A DNA stretch of 64,000 nucleotides, from the NCBI RefSeq assembly GCF_025562715.2, contig NZ_JAPFCC010000001.1, positions 4,176,501 through 4,240,500 of the forward strand, read 5' to 3'. This document shows, one piece after another, positions 8,512 through 16,862 of the stretch. This DNA comes from Endozoicomonas gorgoniicola (lineage in GTDB: Bacteria > Pseudomonadota > Gammaproteobacteria > Pseudomonadales > Endozoicomonadaceae). The notes below the pieces were generated by a model. It saw only the letters and a list, made by a program, of their open reading frames with translations. It searched no databases and was not told the DNA's origin. A program made the translations under genes and the position numbers. How positions within the stretch are numbered: the first letter of the stretch is position 1; each line of letters starts with the position of its first letter.

Positions 8512-9153
8512 ATGGGAAGACATTCTAATTTTGAGAAAGAAACCGTACTGAAAAATGCTCTGGCCTTATTCTGGTCAAGAGGTTTTACTGCGACGTCCCT
8601 TCGACAGCTTGAGGAAGTAACCGAACTGCACCCGGGAAGCCTGTACCATCATTTTAAAAATAAAGAAGGCTTATATATCAGTGTGCTGAAGTACTATCTG
8701 GAACATGATATGCAGATTCGCATCAACCGATATTTAACCGGCGATTCCCCACTAGACGGAATTCGTCGTTTTTTAACCACCCGTTATCGAAATCATCAGG
8801 AAGAACACTATCGCAACTGTTGTTTTCTCGCCTGTTCGAGCGTCGAACTCCACCAGTTACCTCAGGAAGCCCGTGATCTGGTAAATAAAGGCATTACAGA
8901 CATTCAGTCCGCCTTTGAAAAACAGCTCAGTCAACTCGCTGATAAAGGCTATAATTCTCTCCCAGAAGACTCTTTCCCAGAAGACTCTCTCTCAAAAGGC
9001 TCTCTCTCAAAAGACACTGCAGAAAAGGCAAGACAACTCACCTGCCTGTTTCTGGGATTACAATTGTTTGCTCGAATCAGACCCAATCAGCACCAGCTCG
9101 ATACGATGGTCAAAAGTAGCCTTCAGCGTATTTTAATGCCAGATAACCACTGA
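8512..9153 (+). CDS. TetR/AcrR-family transcriptional regulator
   Basis: The 213-residue protein has a TetR-type helix-turn-helix at residues 9-55 (LFWSRGFTATSLRQLEEVTELHPGSLYHHFKNKEGLY). The ligand domain contains NCCFLACSSVEL, seen in NemR/YxaF-like subgroups. Residues 149-168 are four 5-residue units (S-L/F-P-E-D twice, then S-L-S-K-G/D twice) encoded by 15-bp tandem repeats; this linker looks like a recent expansion. It sits 20 bp before the PAP2 gene, and may control this gene and the GT39 gene. Confidence 0.88.
   Translation: MGRHSNFEKETVLKNALALFWSRGFTATSLRQLEEVTELHPGSLYHHFKNKEGLYISVLKYYLEHDMQIRINRYLTGDSPLDGIRRFLTTRYRNHQEEHYRNCCFLACSSVELHQLPQEARDLVNKGITDIQSAFEKQLSQLADKGYNSLPEDSFPEDSLSKGSLSKDTAEKARQLTCLFLGLQLFARIRPNQHQLDTMVKSSLQRILMPDNH
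8956..9015 (+). repeat. Four 15-bp tandem units inside the TetR gene
   Basis: The units begin at 8956, 8971, 8986 and 9001 and keep the reading frame. Units 1-2 are near-identical to each other, as are 3-4. They encode a Ser/Glu/Asp/Lys-rich surface linker. Confidence 0.85.
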
Positions 9154-9173
9154 ACAACAATCTAGAAAAAACC

Positions 9174-10094
9174 ATGGATGCCTACACTGTTATTTCCAGC
9201 CTGCAGCAACACCTCGCTTTCATGGATGGTTCATTAAGAGCCTTATCCAGCTACGGTTACTCATACCATTATTTACTCATCGCTGCCGTCATATACTGGA
9301 GCGGCTATACCCGTATCGGTGGCAGGCTGGCAATGGGCACAATGATCAGCAGCATTGCATTTGGTAGTTGTCGTCAGTTTTTTACTTCACCCCGCCCATA
9401 CTGGAGCCATCCTGAACTATTTAACGGAATGGTAGAAAAGTCTTACGGAATGCCATCAGGCCATACCCAGAATGCAACCCTGTTCTGGGGGTTGAGCGCC
9501 TACAGTCTTAAAAACAAGTGGGCATGGTTTGTTGCAGGTCTATTGATTCTGTCTGTTGGCCTTTCCAGGCTTTATCTTGGGGTTCATTATCCCGCACAGG
9601 TAGCCTTTGGGCTGCTACTCGGCTTAATTCTGCTTTTTCTGTTCATTACTTTTGAGCAACGGGTTATCGATTATTTAAAACCGCTGGCAGGCTGGAAAAA
9701 AATAGCCCTGACAGTATTCACCACACTCCTGCCGCTTATTTTTATCCTCATTTGCCGGGAAGTCCTTCATATAGACCCTGTCAGCAACCATCAGCACCCT
9801 TACAGTACATTCCTGAAATTCAATGGGGTACTGACCGGAGGAGCCGTTGGCTTGCTGTTTACTATTCAGGCTACCCCATCTTTTCGCCTGTTTTTCACCC
9901 GGGCAGTTCCTGGTGCTATCAGCGTCATTGCCATCTGGCACTACCTGCCCGACCTGAGCGAACTACAGAGTGAGCCGTTACTTTACTACTCTACCCGCTT
10001 CGGCTTATTCGCCGCTCTGGCTCTCTGGGTAACCTGGCTGTGGCCCTTGCTACATAAACGGTTACACAAGCGGCTTGCACAAGCAGTTAGATAA
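9174..10094 (+). CDS. PAP2-superfamily membrane phosphatase
   Basis: The 306-residue protein with multiple membrane segments carries the three phosphatase motifs: R67-x6-R74-P75 (Arg replaces the usual Lys), PSGH at 94-97, and S131-R132-x5-H138. The Asp usually found four residues after this His is Gln (HYPAQ, Q142). The last 150 residues add further transmembrane helices. Likely substrates are phosphatidic acid, undecaprenyl pyrophosphate or lipid A phosphates. It lies downstream of the TetR gene. Confidence 0.82.
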   Translation: MDAYTVISSLQQHLAFMDGSLRALSSYGYSYHYLLIAAVIYWSGYTRIGGRLAMGTMISSIAFGSCRQFFTSPRPYWSHPELFNGMVEKSYGMPSGHTQNATLFWGLSAYSLKNKWAWFVAGLLILSVGLSRLYLGVHYPAQVAFGLLLGLILLFLFITFEQRVIDYLKPLAGWKKIALTVFTTLLPLIFILICREVLHIDPVSNHQHPYSTFLKFNGVLTGGAVGLLFTIQATPSFRLFFTRAVPGAISVIAIWHYLPDLSELQSEPLLYYSTRFGLFAALALWVTWLWPLLHKRLHKRLAQAVR

Positions 10095-10163
10095 ACAGCT
10101 ATGCTCCCGTTTCAACTGACTGTAACATTAACCGATTACTGAACGTCGATTTCAAAATACCCC

Positions 10164-11156
10164 ATGGCTATAAAACAGATCCTTGTACATCAGCTGGAAC
10201 AAAATCCAGAAAGCAATGCCCTGACCACAACGACGGGCCATCTATTGCCACCCACACCGGCTCTGGAAGCCATGCTGGACGACCTGCTGCAAACCTATAA
10301 CAAGAAACAGGACAAACGGTATGGCCAGTTTTCAGAAGAGCCAGAAAGCTCATTTCCGTCAGAGCTGAACCAGTACCTGAATGACGAGCTGACCTTTGAA
10401 GAAATGACCGTTCATACCCTCAGCCAGATCAGTGACAAGCTGGGAGAAGCAGGTGCCCTTGGCGGTGGCTATGTCCTGTTTGCTGACTATCAACAGGGGC
10501 TAACCCGCTACCTGATACTCTGTATGCTGAACAGCAATATCAGTGTCACTGTCACTGAAGACCTTTCAATACAGGACTGCGCCTACCTCGACACCGGTAA
10601 AATGTCACTGGCCTGTCGCATCAATGTGACCGAATGGCAGGGCAACACGAACAGTGGTCGCTATCTGTCCTTTTTGCGACCTCGTGGCGGTCGACGCCTC
10701 AGTGATGTTTTCCAGGAAGCACTGGGGTGCAGCGAAACCAGTGGCAGCAAGGAAGAGGCAGATACTCTGGTGAAAGCCGTTAAAGACTTTGCCAGCGAAG
10801 CACCGTCGCTGGAAAACCACAAAGAAGTAAGCCGTCAGGTATACGATTTCTGTCAGACAAAAGTGGATGAGGGCGATGCCCTGACACTTGAAGAGTTAAC
10901 TGGCTACCTGAGCGAATCCGGGTCTGATGAATTTGCCCGATTCGTTAATACCCGCGACTACGACATGACAACGCCAATGGCTCCCGAGAAACGCACCCTG
11001 ACCAAACTGGTTCGATATACCGGACGAAGCAAGGGATTAACCCTGGCATTTGATGCAGAACTTCTCGGCACGCAGGTGCATTACGATGAAACCAGTGACC
11101 AGCTGGTTATTAAAGGTGTACCGGAAAAGCTGAAAGAACAACTGAAAGGTCAATAA
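10164..11156 (+). CDS. yejK: Nucleoid-associated protein NdpA/YejK family
   Basis: The 330-residue protein matches the 37-kDa nucleoid-associated family over its full length (E. coli YejK is 335 residues): MAIKQILVHQL start, GGYVLFADYQ, and the well-conserved LSFLRPRGGRRLSDVFQEALGC. It binds DNA in the nucleoid; its precise role is unsettled. It appears to be a single-gene unit. Confidence 0.9.
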   Translation: MAIKQILVHQLEQNPESNALTTTTGHLLPPTPALEAMLDDLLQTYNKKQDKRYGQFSEEPESSFPSELNQYLNDELTFEEMTVHTLSQISDKLGEAGALGGGYVLFADYQQGLTRYLILCMLNSNISVTVTEDLSIQDCAYLDTGKMSLACRINVTEWQGNTNSGRYLSFLRPRGGRRLSDVFQEALGCSETSGSKEEADTLVKAVKDFASEAPSLENHKEVSRQVYDFCQTKVDEGDALTLEELTGYLSESGSDEFARFVNTRDYDMTTPMAPEKRTLTKLVRYTGRSKGLTLAFDAELLGTQVHYDETSDQLVIKGVPEKLKEQLKGQ

Positions 11157-11306
11157 AAAACGATTTAAAAAGCGGTGGCAGGGAAAATGGCTTTTCTCTG
11201 TTGCCAATACTTCCCCTATGCTGAATCGCCGCGCTATTCATGCGATGATGATTAAGTTCGCCCTGAGTGATCCGATACAACAGGCATCAGTCGAATAAAT
11301 ACACCC

Positions 11307-12110
11307 ATGCCGGAGCGACCTGTTTTGCAGCCACTCTATTCCATACTCCTGTCCTTCCTTCTATTAAGCGCACCAGCCAGGGCTTTTACCGAAACAAGAG
11401 GAGCAACGCCCCTGACCGCAGAACACATTCTGCACCAGGAACTCCTTCTTAATCAGCTTATTGTCAATATCTACCTGCTGCAGCTCGATTTTCTCAACAG
11501 TGACGCCCGAGAAAAAATACAAGACAACCTGACTCTGCTCGACACAACTATTCCCAATCTTCCCACTCAGGGTAAAGATGGAGAAACCAGCGGCCTGCTG
11601 GTCACCACCAAAGCACTCTGGCCAGTCATCAGTCGCCATACGACCTGGATGGGCAATCTGCCCAAACAGTCACGCCCACCGGAAGCAGACAGCTTGCTGA
11701 TGGCTCTGACGAAACTGGATCGCCAATTACTACTGCTGAGACAGAAGCTGATGACCCAGACGCCCAGACAAAAGCCTGAGCTGAATATACTCGAACAGGC
11801 ATTATTGATGCAGAGACTCTCCAAAGAGTATTTAGCACTGGCCATTTATGACCAGTCATCCGATATTGCCCGATCCAGCCGGCAGCAACTCCAGACACTG
11901 GCCAGACACTTTGATGAACGCATGAACCGACTGAACGACCAGTACCAGAAGCACCCCTATGCGGGTAAGCCTATTCGTCAGGCACAGACGACCTGGCTGT
12001 TTATCGCCAACAGCATCCAGAGCCACCGGCAAAAAGCGATCCCGGAAATGGTGGCAATTTATAGTGATCGCATTGTCGGCAAACTGACCTCTGTTCATAA
12101 AATGTTCTGA
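11307..12110 (+). CDS. Periplasmic protein with PilJ/NIT-like helical domain
   Basis: The 267-residue protein has a signal peptide (hydrophobic residues 10-24, cleavage near APARA-FTE). Its body is alpha-helical. Residues about 155-205 (EQALLMQRLSKEYLALAIYD and the following helix) resemble the 'type IV pili methyl-accepting chemotaxis transducer N-terminal' domain of PilJ and NarX-like sensors. No membrane or signalling domain follows, so it would be a free periplasmic sensor-like protein. It is not a recognised named gene. Its 3' end overlaps the convergent methyltransferase gene by 16 bp. Confidence 0.6.
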   Translation: MPERPVLQPLYSILLSFLLLSAPARAFTETRGATPLTAEHILHQELLLNQLIVNIYLLQLDFLNSDAREKIQDNLTLLDTTIPNLPTQGKDGETSGLLVTTKALWPVISRHTTWMGNLPKQSRPPEADSLLMALTKLDRQLLLLRQKLMTQTPRQKPELNILEQALLMQRLSKEYLALAIYDQSSDIARSSRQQLQTLARHFDERMNRLNDQYQKHPYAGKPIRQAQTTWLFIANSIQSHRQKAIPEMVAIYSDRIVGKLTSVHKMF

Positions 12111-12781
12111 CCACTGATAACTTCCTGAACATAAACGTCTGCCCTGCCCCACGGAAAACAAACTTCAAACTGGTCTACCAGGGCAAAGACCGGCCGCTCA
12201 ATATAAGGCTGCAGAGGATAACTAACGGTGACAATGCGGGTACCCAATGGCAGGGCTGCTAACCGTTCCGCCAGCTCATTAACGATCAAATCATCCAGAT
12301 TGGAAGCAAACAGATAGATAACCGTTGCGTTTTCAAGAGATGCCTTCAGGTAGTCCTCACAACGTACTTCAATACCCGAAAGCTTTAAGACCCTGACAAC
12401 CCAGTTCAATCGATACACAAAACCAGGCACCCACTCAATAGCGGTCACCCTGCATCCTTTTACCAGACTGAGCCAGAGAGCAGTAAAGCCACTGCCAGCC
12501 CCCAGCTCAAACACATGATCTTCTGCATGAATGCCAGTACGATCTGCTATCTCTGCCAGAGACGTCAGAGGCGTTTCACCGTAGCTGTATACATCGTCAG
12601 CATTAATCCACTTCAAATAACGACGACTGACAGTGTAAGGGCTGGAAAAAAGATAGAGAGCGGCAAGCAGGCAGTAGCCTGATAAAAATGTCTGACAGGA
12701 TCGAAACCGCCACAGCACATAGACAAACTCCCTGCACTCCTGCCATTTAACCTTAAGACCGAGCCATATCAGTTTCAGCAC
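12095..12781 (-). CDS. Class I SAM-dependent methyltransferase with N-terminal membrane anchor
   Basis: The 228-residue protein has a hydrophobic segment near residues 33-48 (LSGYCLLAALYLFSS) and then a Rossmann methyltransferase core: motif I HVFELGAGSGFTALWLS and the acidic end of strand 2 in VTAIEW. The order of segments resembles small methyltransferases that sit at the inner face of the membrane. The substrate is unknown. It is transcribed away from the DUF3094 gene and converges on the PilJ-like gene. Confidence 0.75.
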   Translation of the reverse strand: MLKLIWLGLKVKWQECREFVYVLWRFRSCQTFLSGYCLLAALYLFSSPYTVSRRYLKWINADDVYSYGETPLTSLAEIADRTGIHAEDHVFELGAGSGFTALWLSLVKGCRVTAIEWVPGFVYRLNWVVRVLKLSGIEVRCEDYLKASLENATVIYLFASNLDDLIVNELAERLAALPLGTRIVTVSYPLQPYIERPVFALVDQFEVCFPWGRADVYVQEVISGQNIL

Positions 12782-12964
12782 ACAGTTTACCGGTTATGTT
12801 CCAGCTTTTATTAAATCAGCCCGGAAGCACTATTCCAACCGCGTCATTTTGATCCGACACTACAAATAAAAACAGAGGTTTTACAGCCTGTCCTGACACA
12901 AGGTATGGTTAGATTGTATGCGTAAGAAATATGTACTACCTTACCAGACAGTTAGGGGATTTTA

Positions 12965-13153
12965 ATGATGGACAGAACCCAGACCCGACTGAAGCCGGAA
13001 GATCAGGCAAAAGTAGATGCCTTCCTGAAACAGGGCATAAACGCCACAGAACGCAGTCGCTTCAAGCCCTTTAAGCTCATGCTCTGGCTGGCAGCTGTTA
13101 TTCTTGTGCTGGGTCTGCTCAGCAGGGCTATAGGTGTTTTTATTCTGGGATAA
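12965..13153 (+). CDS. DUF3094 family small membrane protein
   Basis: The 62-residue protein has a charged N-terminus (LKPEDQAKVDAFLKQGINATERSRFKPF) and one C-terminal transmembrane helix (residues about 41-60). Length and pattern match DUF3094 proteins of Pseudomonas and relatives, which commonly stand next to an NADH dehydrogenase gene as here (ndh starts 37 bp downstream). GGGGATTTT lies before the ATG. The function is unknown. Confidence 0.75.
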   Translation: MMDRTQTRLKPEDQAKVDAFLKQGINATERSRFKPFKLMLWLAAVILVLGLLSRAIGVFILG

Positions 13154-13190
13154 AGCCTTATCAGACAGCCATTAACCGTGTGATAATCAA

Positions 13191-14516
13191 GTGAATAATG
13201 TAAATAACAATGACCTTTTACACCGGATTGTAATTGTCGGCGGTGGTGCCGGAGGACTGGAACTGGCAACCCTGCTTGGAAAATCTCTTGGCAAAAGGAA
13301 TAAAGCCTCCATAACGCTGATTGATGCTCAACGCACCCATTTCTGGAAACCGTTACTGCACGAAGTGGCGGCGGGTTCTCTCAATGCCTTTGAAGATGAA
13401 CTCTGCTATTTAGCGCAGGCCAAATGGAACCACTTTCACTTTCTGCTCGGGCGAATGACCAACCTGGACAGGGACAGTAAAACCATTGAGCTGGCTCCTA
13501 TCTGCGACGATTACGGCGACGAAGTGGTGGCCAGTCGCACGCTGGAATACGATACTCTGGTACTGTCGGTAGGCAGTACCGCCAACGACTTTGATACACC
13601 TGGCGCACCGGAAAACTGCCTGTTTCTGGACAATCGCGAGCAGGCCGAACGCATTCACACGACTCTACTCAATCATTACCTGCATGCCCAGGCTTCAGGC
13701 AGCCATCAGTCTGAATTGAATATTGCCATCATTGGTGCAGGCGCAACAGGCGTTGAACTATCAGCGGAGTTGCACAATGCTGCGATAGAGCTGGTTCACT
13801 ACGGATTAGACGCGATATCCCCGAAAAATGTAAAAATCACCCTGATCGAAGGCGCTTCCCGCATCCTGCCGGTTCTGCCAGAGCGAATCAGCAGCAGTGT
13901 GCATAAACAGCTGGAAAACATGGGGATTAACATTATGACCGGGCAGCTGGTGAGCGAAATTCATCCGGGCTCGCTGGTTACCCGCAGCAAAACAATCCTC
14001 AAGTCAGACCTCAGTATCTGGGCCGCAGGCATAAAAGCACCTGTTTTTCTGGGAAAACTGGCGCTTGAAACCAATCATATTAATCAGTTGGTCGTTCGTC
14101 CTACATTACAAACGACACAAGATGATCATATCTATGCGTTTGGCGACTGTTCCAGCTGTACCGTGACCCTGAAAAATGGCGATAGCACCACCATTCCTCC
14201 CCGCGCACAGGCTGCCCACCAGCAGGCATCACTTCTGGCAAAGAGTTTGAAAAGGGTTGTGGCAGGAAACAAGCCCATGAACTTCACCTACAAGGACTAC
14301 GGCTCTTTGATTTCACTGAGTCGCTTCAGTGCTGTTGGCAATCTTATGGGGGCTGTCACCGGTGATATGATGGTGGAAGGCGCTCTGGCCAAGTTGTTTT
14401 ATATCAGCCTTTACCGCATGCACCAGACAACCCTGTTCGGAAAAGCCCGAACCGGAGCGTTAATGCTGAAAGATGCCCTGGGAAAAACAACACGGCCGCA
14501 TCTGAAGTTGCACTGA
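13191..14516 (+). CDS. ndh: Type II NADH:quinone dehydrogenase (NDH-2)
   Basis: The 441-residue flavoprotein has an N-terminal FAD motif VIVGGGAGGLELATLLG (residues 14-30), a second dinucleotide motif IAIIGAGATGVELSAEL for NADH, and the AFGDCSS FAD-binding end. A C-terminal amphipathic region fits peripheral attachment to the membrane. It oxidises NADH without proton pumping and passes electrons to quinone. Translation starts at GTG 13191. The DUF3094 gene lies immediately upstream. Confidence 0.9.
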   Translation: MNNVNNNDLLHRIVIVGGGAGGLELATLLGKSLGKRNKASITLIDAQRTHFWKPLLHEVAAGSLNAFEDELCYLAQAKWNHFHFLLGRMTNLDRDSKTIELAPICDDYGDEVVASRTLEYDTLVLSVGSTANDFDTPGAPENCLFLDNREQAERIHTTLLNHYLHAQASGSHQSELNIAIIGAGATGVELSAELHNAAIELVHYGLDAISPKNVKITLIEGASRILPVLPERISSSVHKQLENMGINIMTGQLVSEIHPGSLVTRSKTILKSDLSIWAAGIKAPVFLGKLALETNHINQLVVRPTLQTTQDDHIYAFGDCSSCTVTLKNGDSTTIPPRAQAAHQQASLLAKSLKRVVAGNKPMNFTYKDYGSLISLSRFSAVGNLMGAVTGDMMVEGALAKLFYISLYRMHQTTLFGKARTGALMLKDALGKTTRPHLKLH

Positions 14517-14716
14517 GGCCAGTATCTGCAACGATTTTTAAATTGGCAATCATGATAAATCTGAAAAGCACCGGAACTTAACCGACGAGTACCGGTCAAA
14601 GTTTCTGCATTTAGTACTTTCCTACTGCCGGTAACAGACCAACACTGTAAAAAAGGCTGGAGATAAAACAACTATGCAATAATAATTTATTGGCTGTTAA
14701 AGGGAGAATTAATAAT

Positions 14717-16234
14717 ATGGATATTTCAGGTAGCGTCAGCCCGACAAATAGTAGCATATCTTTTTATTCGGACGAGAAAAACTCAGAGCTAAACATTAGA
14801 ATTGGTTCAGCTAAAACAAACAATTACTTACCTTCATCATCTTCATCTGAAGGATTTATTGAACACCACACTCTTTCTGACTTCAAAATTTCAACAGGCA
14901 CTGCACCGAATGTAGAAACATCTATTCAGGCAATTAAAAAACTGTCTATAAAACTTGTTGGTTATATAAATGAAAAATATAAAGCTAAGACTGAATTTTT
15001 TTTCGAATTAGAGCGGGATGACGAAGAAAGACCTTTGACCCTGAAAAAAGCCATGGCAACAAAATATGCCTCTAAATATATTCGTGAAAACTACCATAGA
15101 CTAGCTTCTAAGTTCATTGACACCTCGAATGAAAGCAAAATTGTAAATCAATTCTTGAAAGCTGCCAACGATGAAGACAGGATAACGTTTTTTAGTCGCG
15201 CACTCGCTGAATCCTCTGTGCGTACCGCCACCGTTGAGAGCTTTCACAACAAAATGCTTTATGGCGATCCTGAACATAAAGGCGCTACTGATTACCTGTC
15301 AAAAGCTTACCAAAGACTTTATTCGGATAAGACAGGAAGAAAAAATATCCCAGAGGGTGGTAGGGTTCATGATACAGTTCCCGTTAATTTTATCTGGCTG
15401 GGTGGTTTATTACCAGATCGTTATCTGGAAAACGTTAAATCTGTAGCCTCAGCAACTCCACAACGGGAAGTGGTTATATGGATTGATCGGAAGTGGATGA
15501 CCCGCGATGAGTATTCTCAAATGATGGCCTTGCCAGAATTACCAGAGTTAAATGGGCTTAAATGTAAAGTTCTGGATATTAATGATGCTGGTTTAACTGG
15601 TATTATTCCAAAGCGTAAGTCTGAATTCAAAGACGCCTTAAAATTTATAAGAGAAAAGTGTGACCATAAAGCAATGGCAAGTGATTTAATCCGCTATGCT
15701 CTGCTTGCAAAAGGTACTAAAGCTATAGATGAAGCCAGTCATTCAAAAACTAAGCATGCTACAAAAGGCATGATCTATATGGACACAGACAGAGGTCCAA
15801 CAAGCTCTACTCCTTCTGAGTGGGGTGATATGGAGGCACCAGCAGGTCTATTGTTTCCAAAAGACGGCAATGATGTACTGGCTACAACCTTTAAAGAACA
15901 CCCGGTTTTTTTATCAGCACTGAATATGGCTATTGATCGTTTACACAAAAATAAAGAACAGCTTACAGGAGATGATCCTATTCGTTCAGTTCTGAACACT
16001 ACCGGTCCTGGTCTATTTTTAGACGCAGTATCACAATTCACAAACTGTGATACACCTTCTTTTTTCGCAAAACACCTTGAGCTTGACTCTCCTGTTGCAG
16101 GCTCATTCCAAAGTGATAAAACGTGGGTACCCGATGCTAAAAAAGTCGACCTATCTGCAAGCTGGATGTCAAAACTACCTGAACAAAGAAACCAGCGAAA
16201 CGACTCAACACGGTCTTGCTGTTTAATATCATAA
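14717..16234 (+). CDS. TcdA/TcdB-type glycosyltransferase effector with C-terminal CaaX box
   Basis: I place the start at ATG 14717 (AGGGAG ten bases upstream), giving 505 residues; a TTG at 14690 is less likely. The core matches sugar-transferase/large clostridial toxin-type enzymes: VNFIWLGG (227-230 for WLGG), ASDLIRY (321-327), the metal- and UDP-sugar-binding D-T-D at 356-358 in MIYMDTDRGP, and NTTGPG (427-432). There is no Sec signal peptide. The last residues are S-C-C-L-I-S: CLIS (502-505) is a perfect eukaryotic CaaX box with an adjacent Cys, preceded by basic residues. The gene is more AT-rich than its neighbours. The inference is an injected effector that is prenylated and membrane-anchored in the host, glycosylating host proteins. 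Confidence 0.8.
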   Translation: MDISGSVSPTNSSISFYSDEKNSELNIRIGSAKTNNYLPSSSSSEGFIEHHTLSDFKISTGTAPNVETSIQAIKKLSIKLVGYINEKYKAKTEFFFELERDDEERPLTLKKAMATKYASKYIRENYHRLASKFIDTSNESKIVNQFLKAANDEDRITFFSRALAESSVRTATVESFHNKMLYGDPEHKGATDYLSKAYQRLYSDKTGRKNIPEGGRVHDTVPVNFIWLGGLLPDRYLENVKSVASATPQREVVIWIDRKWMTRDEYSQMMALPELPELNGLKCKVLDINDAGLTGIIPKRKSEFKDALKFIREKCDHKAMASDLIRYALLAKGTKAIDEASHSKTKHATKGMIYMDTDRGPTSSTPSEWGDMEAPAGLLFPKDGNDVLATTFKEHPVFLSALNMAIDRLHKNKEQLTGDDPIRSVLNTTGPGLFLDAVSQFTNCDTPSFFAKHLELDSPVAGSFQSDKTWVPDAKKVDLSASWMSKLPEQRNQRNDSTRSCCLIS

Positions 16235-16283
16235 TCAATTAAAGCCCTTATGAGCTGAGGGCCTGGTACATATCTTCAGCAAC

Positions 16284-16317
16284 AAAAAAAGCCGTCCTGA
16301 CGAATCAGAACGGCTTG
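16284..16317 (-). terminator. Terminator of the tRNA-Lys pair
   Basis: On the minus strand AAGCCGTTCTGA-loop-TCAGGACGGCTT is followed by a run of T (the a-run at 16284-16290). It lies just 3' of the two tRNA-Lys genes. Confidence 0.85.
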
Positions 16318-16322
16318 AAAAA

Positions 16323-16398
16323 TGGTGGGTCGTGTAGGATTCGAACCTACGACCAATTGGTTAAAAGCCAACTGCTCTACCAACTGAGCTAACGACCC
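16323..16398 (-). tRNA. tRNA-Lys (anticodon TTT), copy 1
   Basis: A 76-nt cloverleaf: acceptor GGGTCGT pairs with ACGACCC, the anticodon loop CTTTTAA has anticodon TTT, the T-arm has GGTTCGAATCC, and CCA is encoded. It is the last gene before the terminator. Confidence 0.97.
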
Positions 16399-16482
16399 AC
16401 AAGTTACCAATCACGCAAACTGCCAACTTCAAATTGCTCTCTATCTCTCTTGTTGAGAAATAACTCTCTGAGAAATAAAGAG

Positions 16483-16558
16483 TGGTGGGTCGTGTAGGAT
16501 TCGAACCTACGACCAATTGGTTAAAAGCCAACTGCTCTACCAACTGAGCTAACGACCC
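16483..16558 (-). tRNA. tRNA-Lys (anticodon TTT), copy 2
   Basis: Identical 76-nt sequence to the copy at 16323. Its 5' flank (gccgctt...gatacgcaa) resembles the 5' flank of the tRNA-Lys at 32158, indicating tandem duplication of whole units. Confidence 0.97.
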
Positions 16559-16672
16559 ACGCCGCTTGATGGATACGCAATCCAACAAACAGATTAACAA
16601 CTCATCCTGAAACAGGAAAGTTGTTAAAAATGACTCCTCGTTCACAACTCGCTGCGAACCAGAGCGGCGCTA

Positions 16673-16701
16673 ATATTATCCATACCCCACCACCTTGTAA
16701 A
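16673..16701 (-). promoter_or_regulatory. Sigma70 stable-RNA promoter for the tRNA-Lys pair
   Basis: On the minus strand TTTACA (16701-16696), a 17-nt spacer and TAATAT (16678-16673) are followed by a GC-rich discriminator (TAGCGCCGC), typical of stringently controlled stable-RNA promoters. It lies about 115 bp upstream of the tRNA. Confidence 0.7.
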
Positions 16702-16862
16702 GCCCCGGCTGATAACTTCTTTGTCAGTAAAAACCGTAGTTTAGTAACAAAACCATCGTTTCTTCAAAGACATAGCGTTTGATGAAGTAACAGTCGCACT
16801 GACCGTGGACTGCGTCGTGACAGACTGCGAGCCTTTTAAGATGCAGGCAGAAATGGTCGTTG

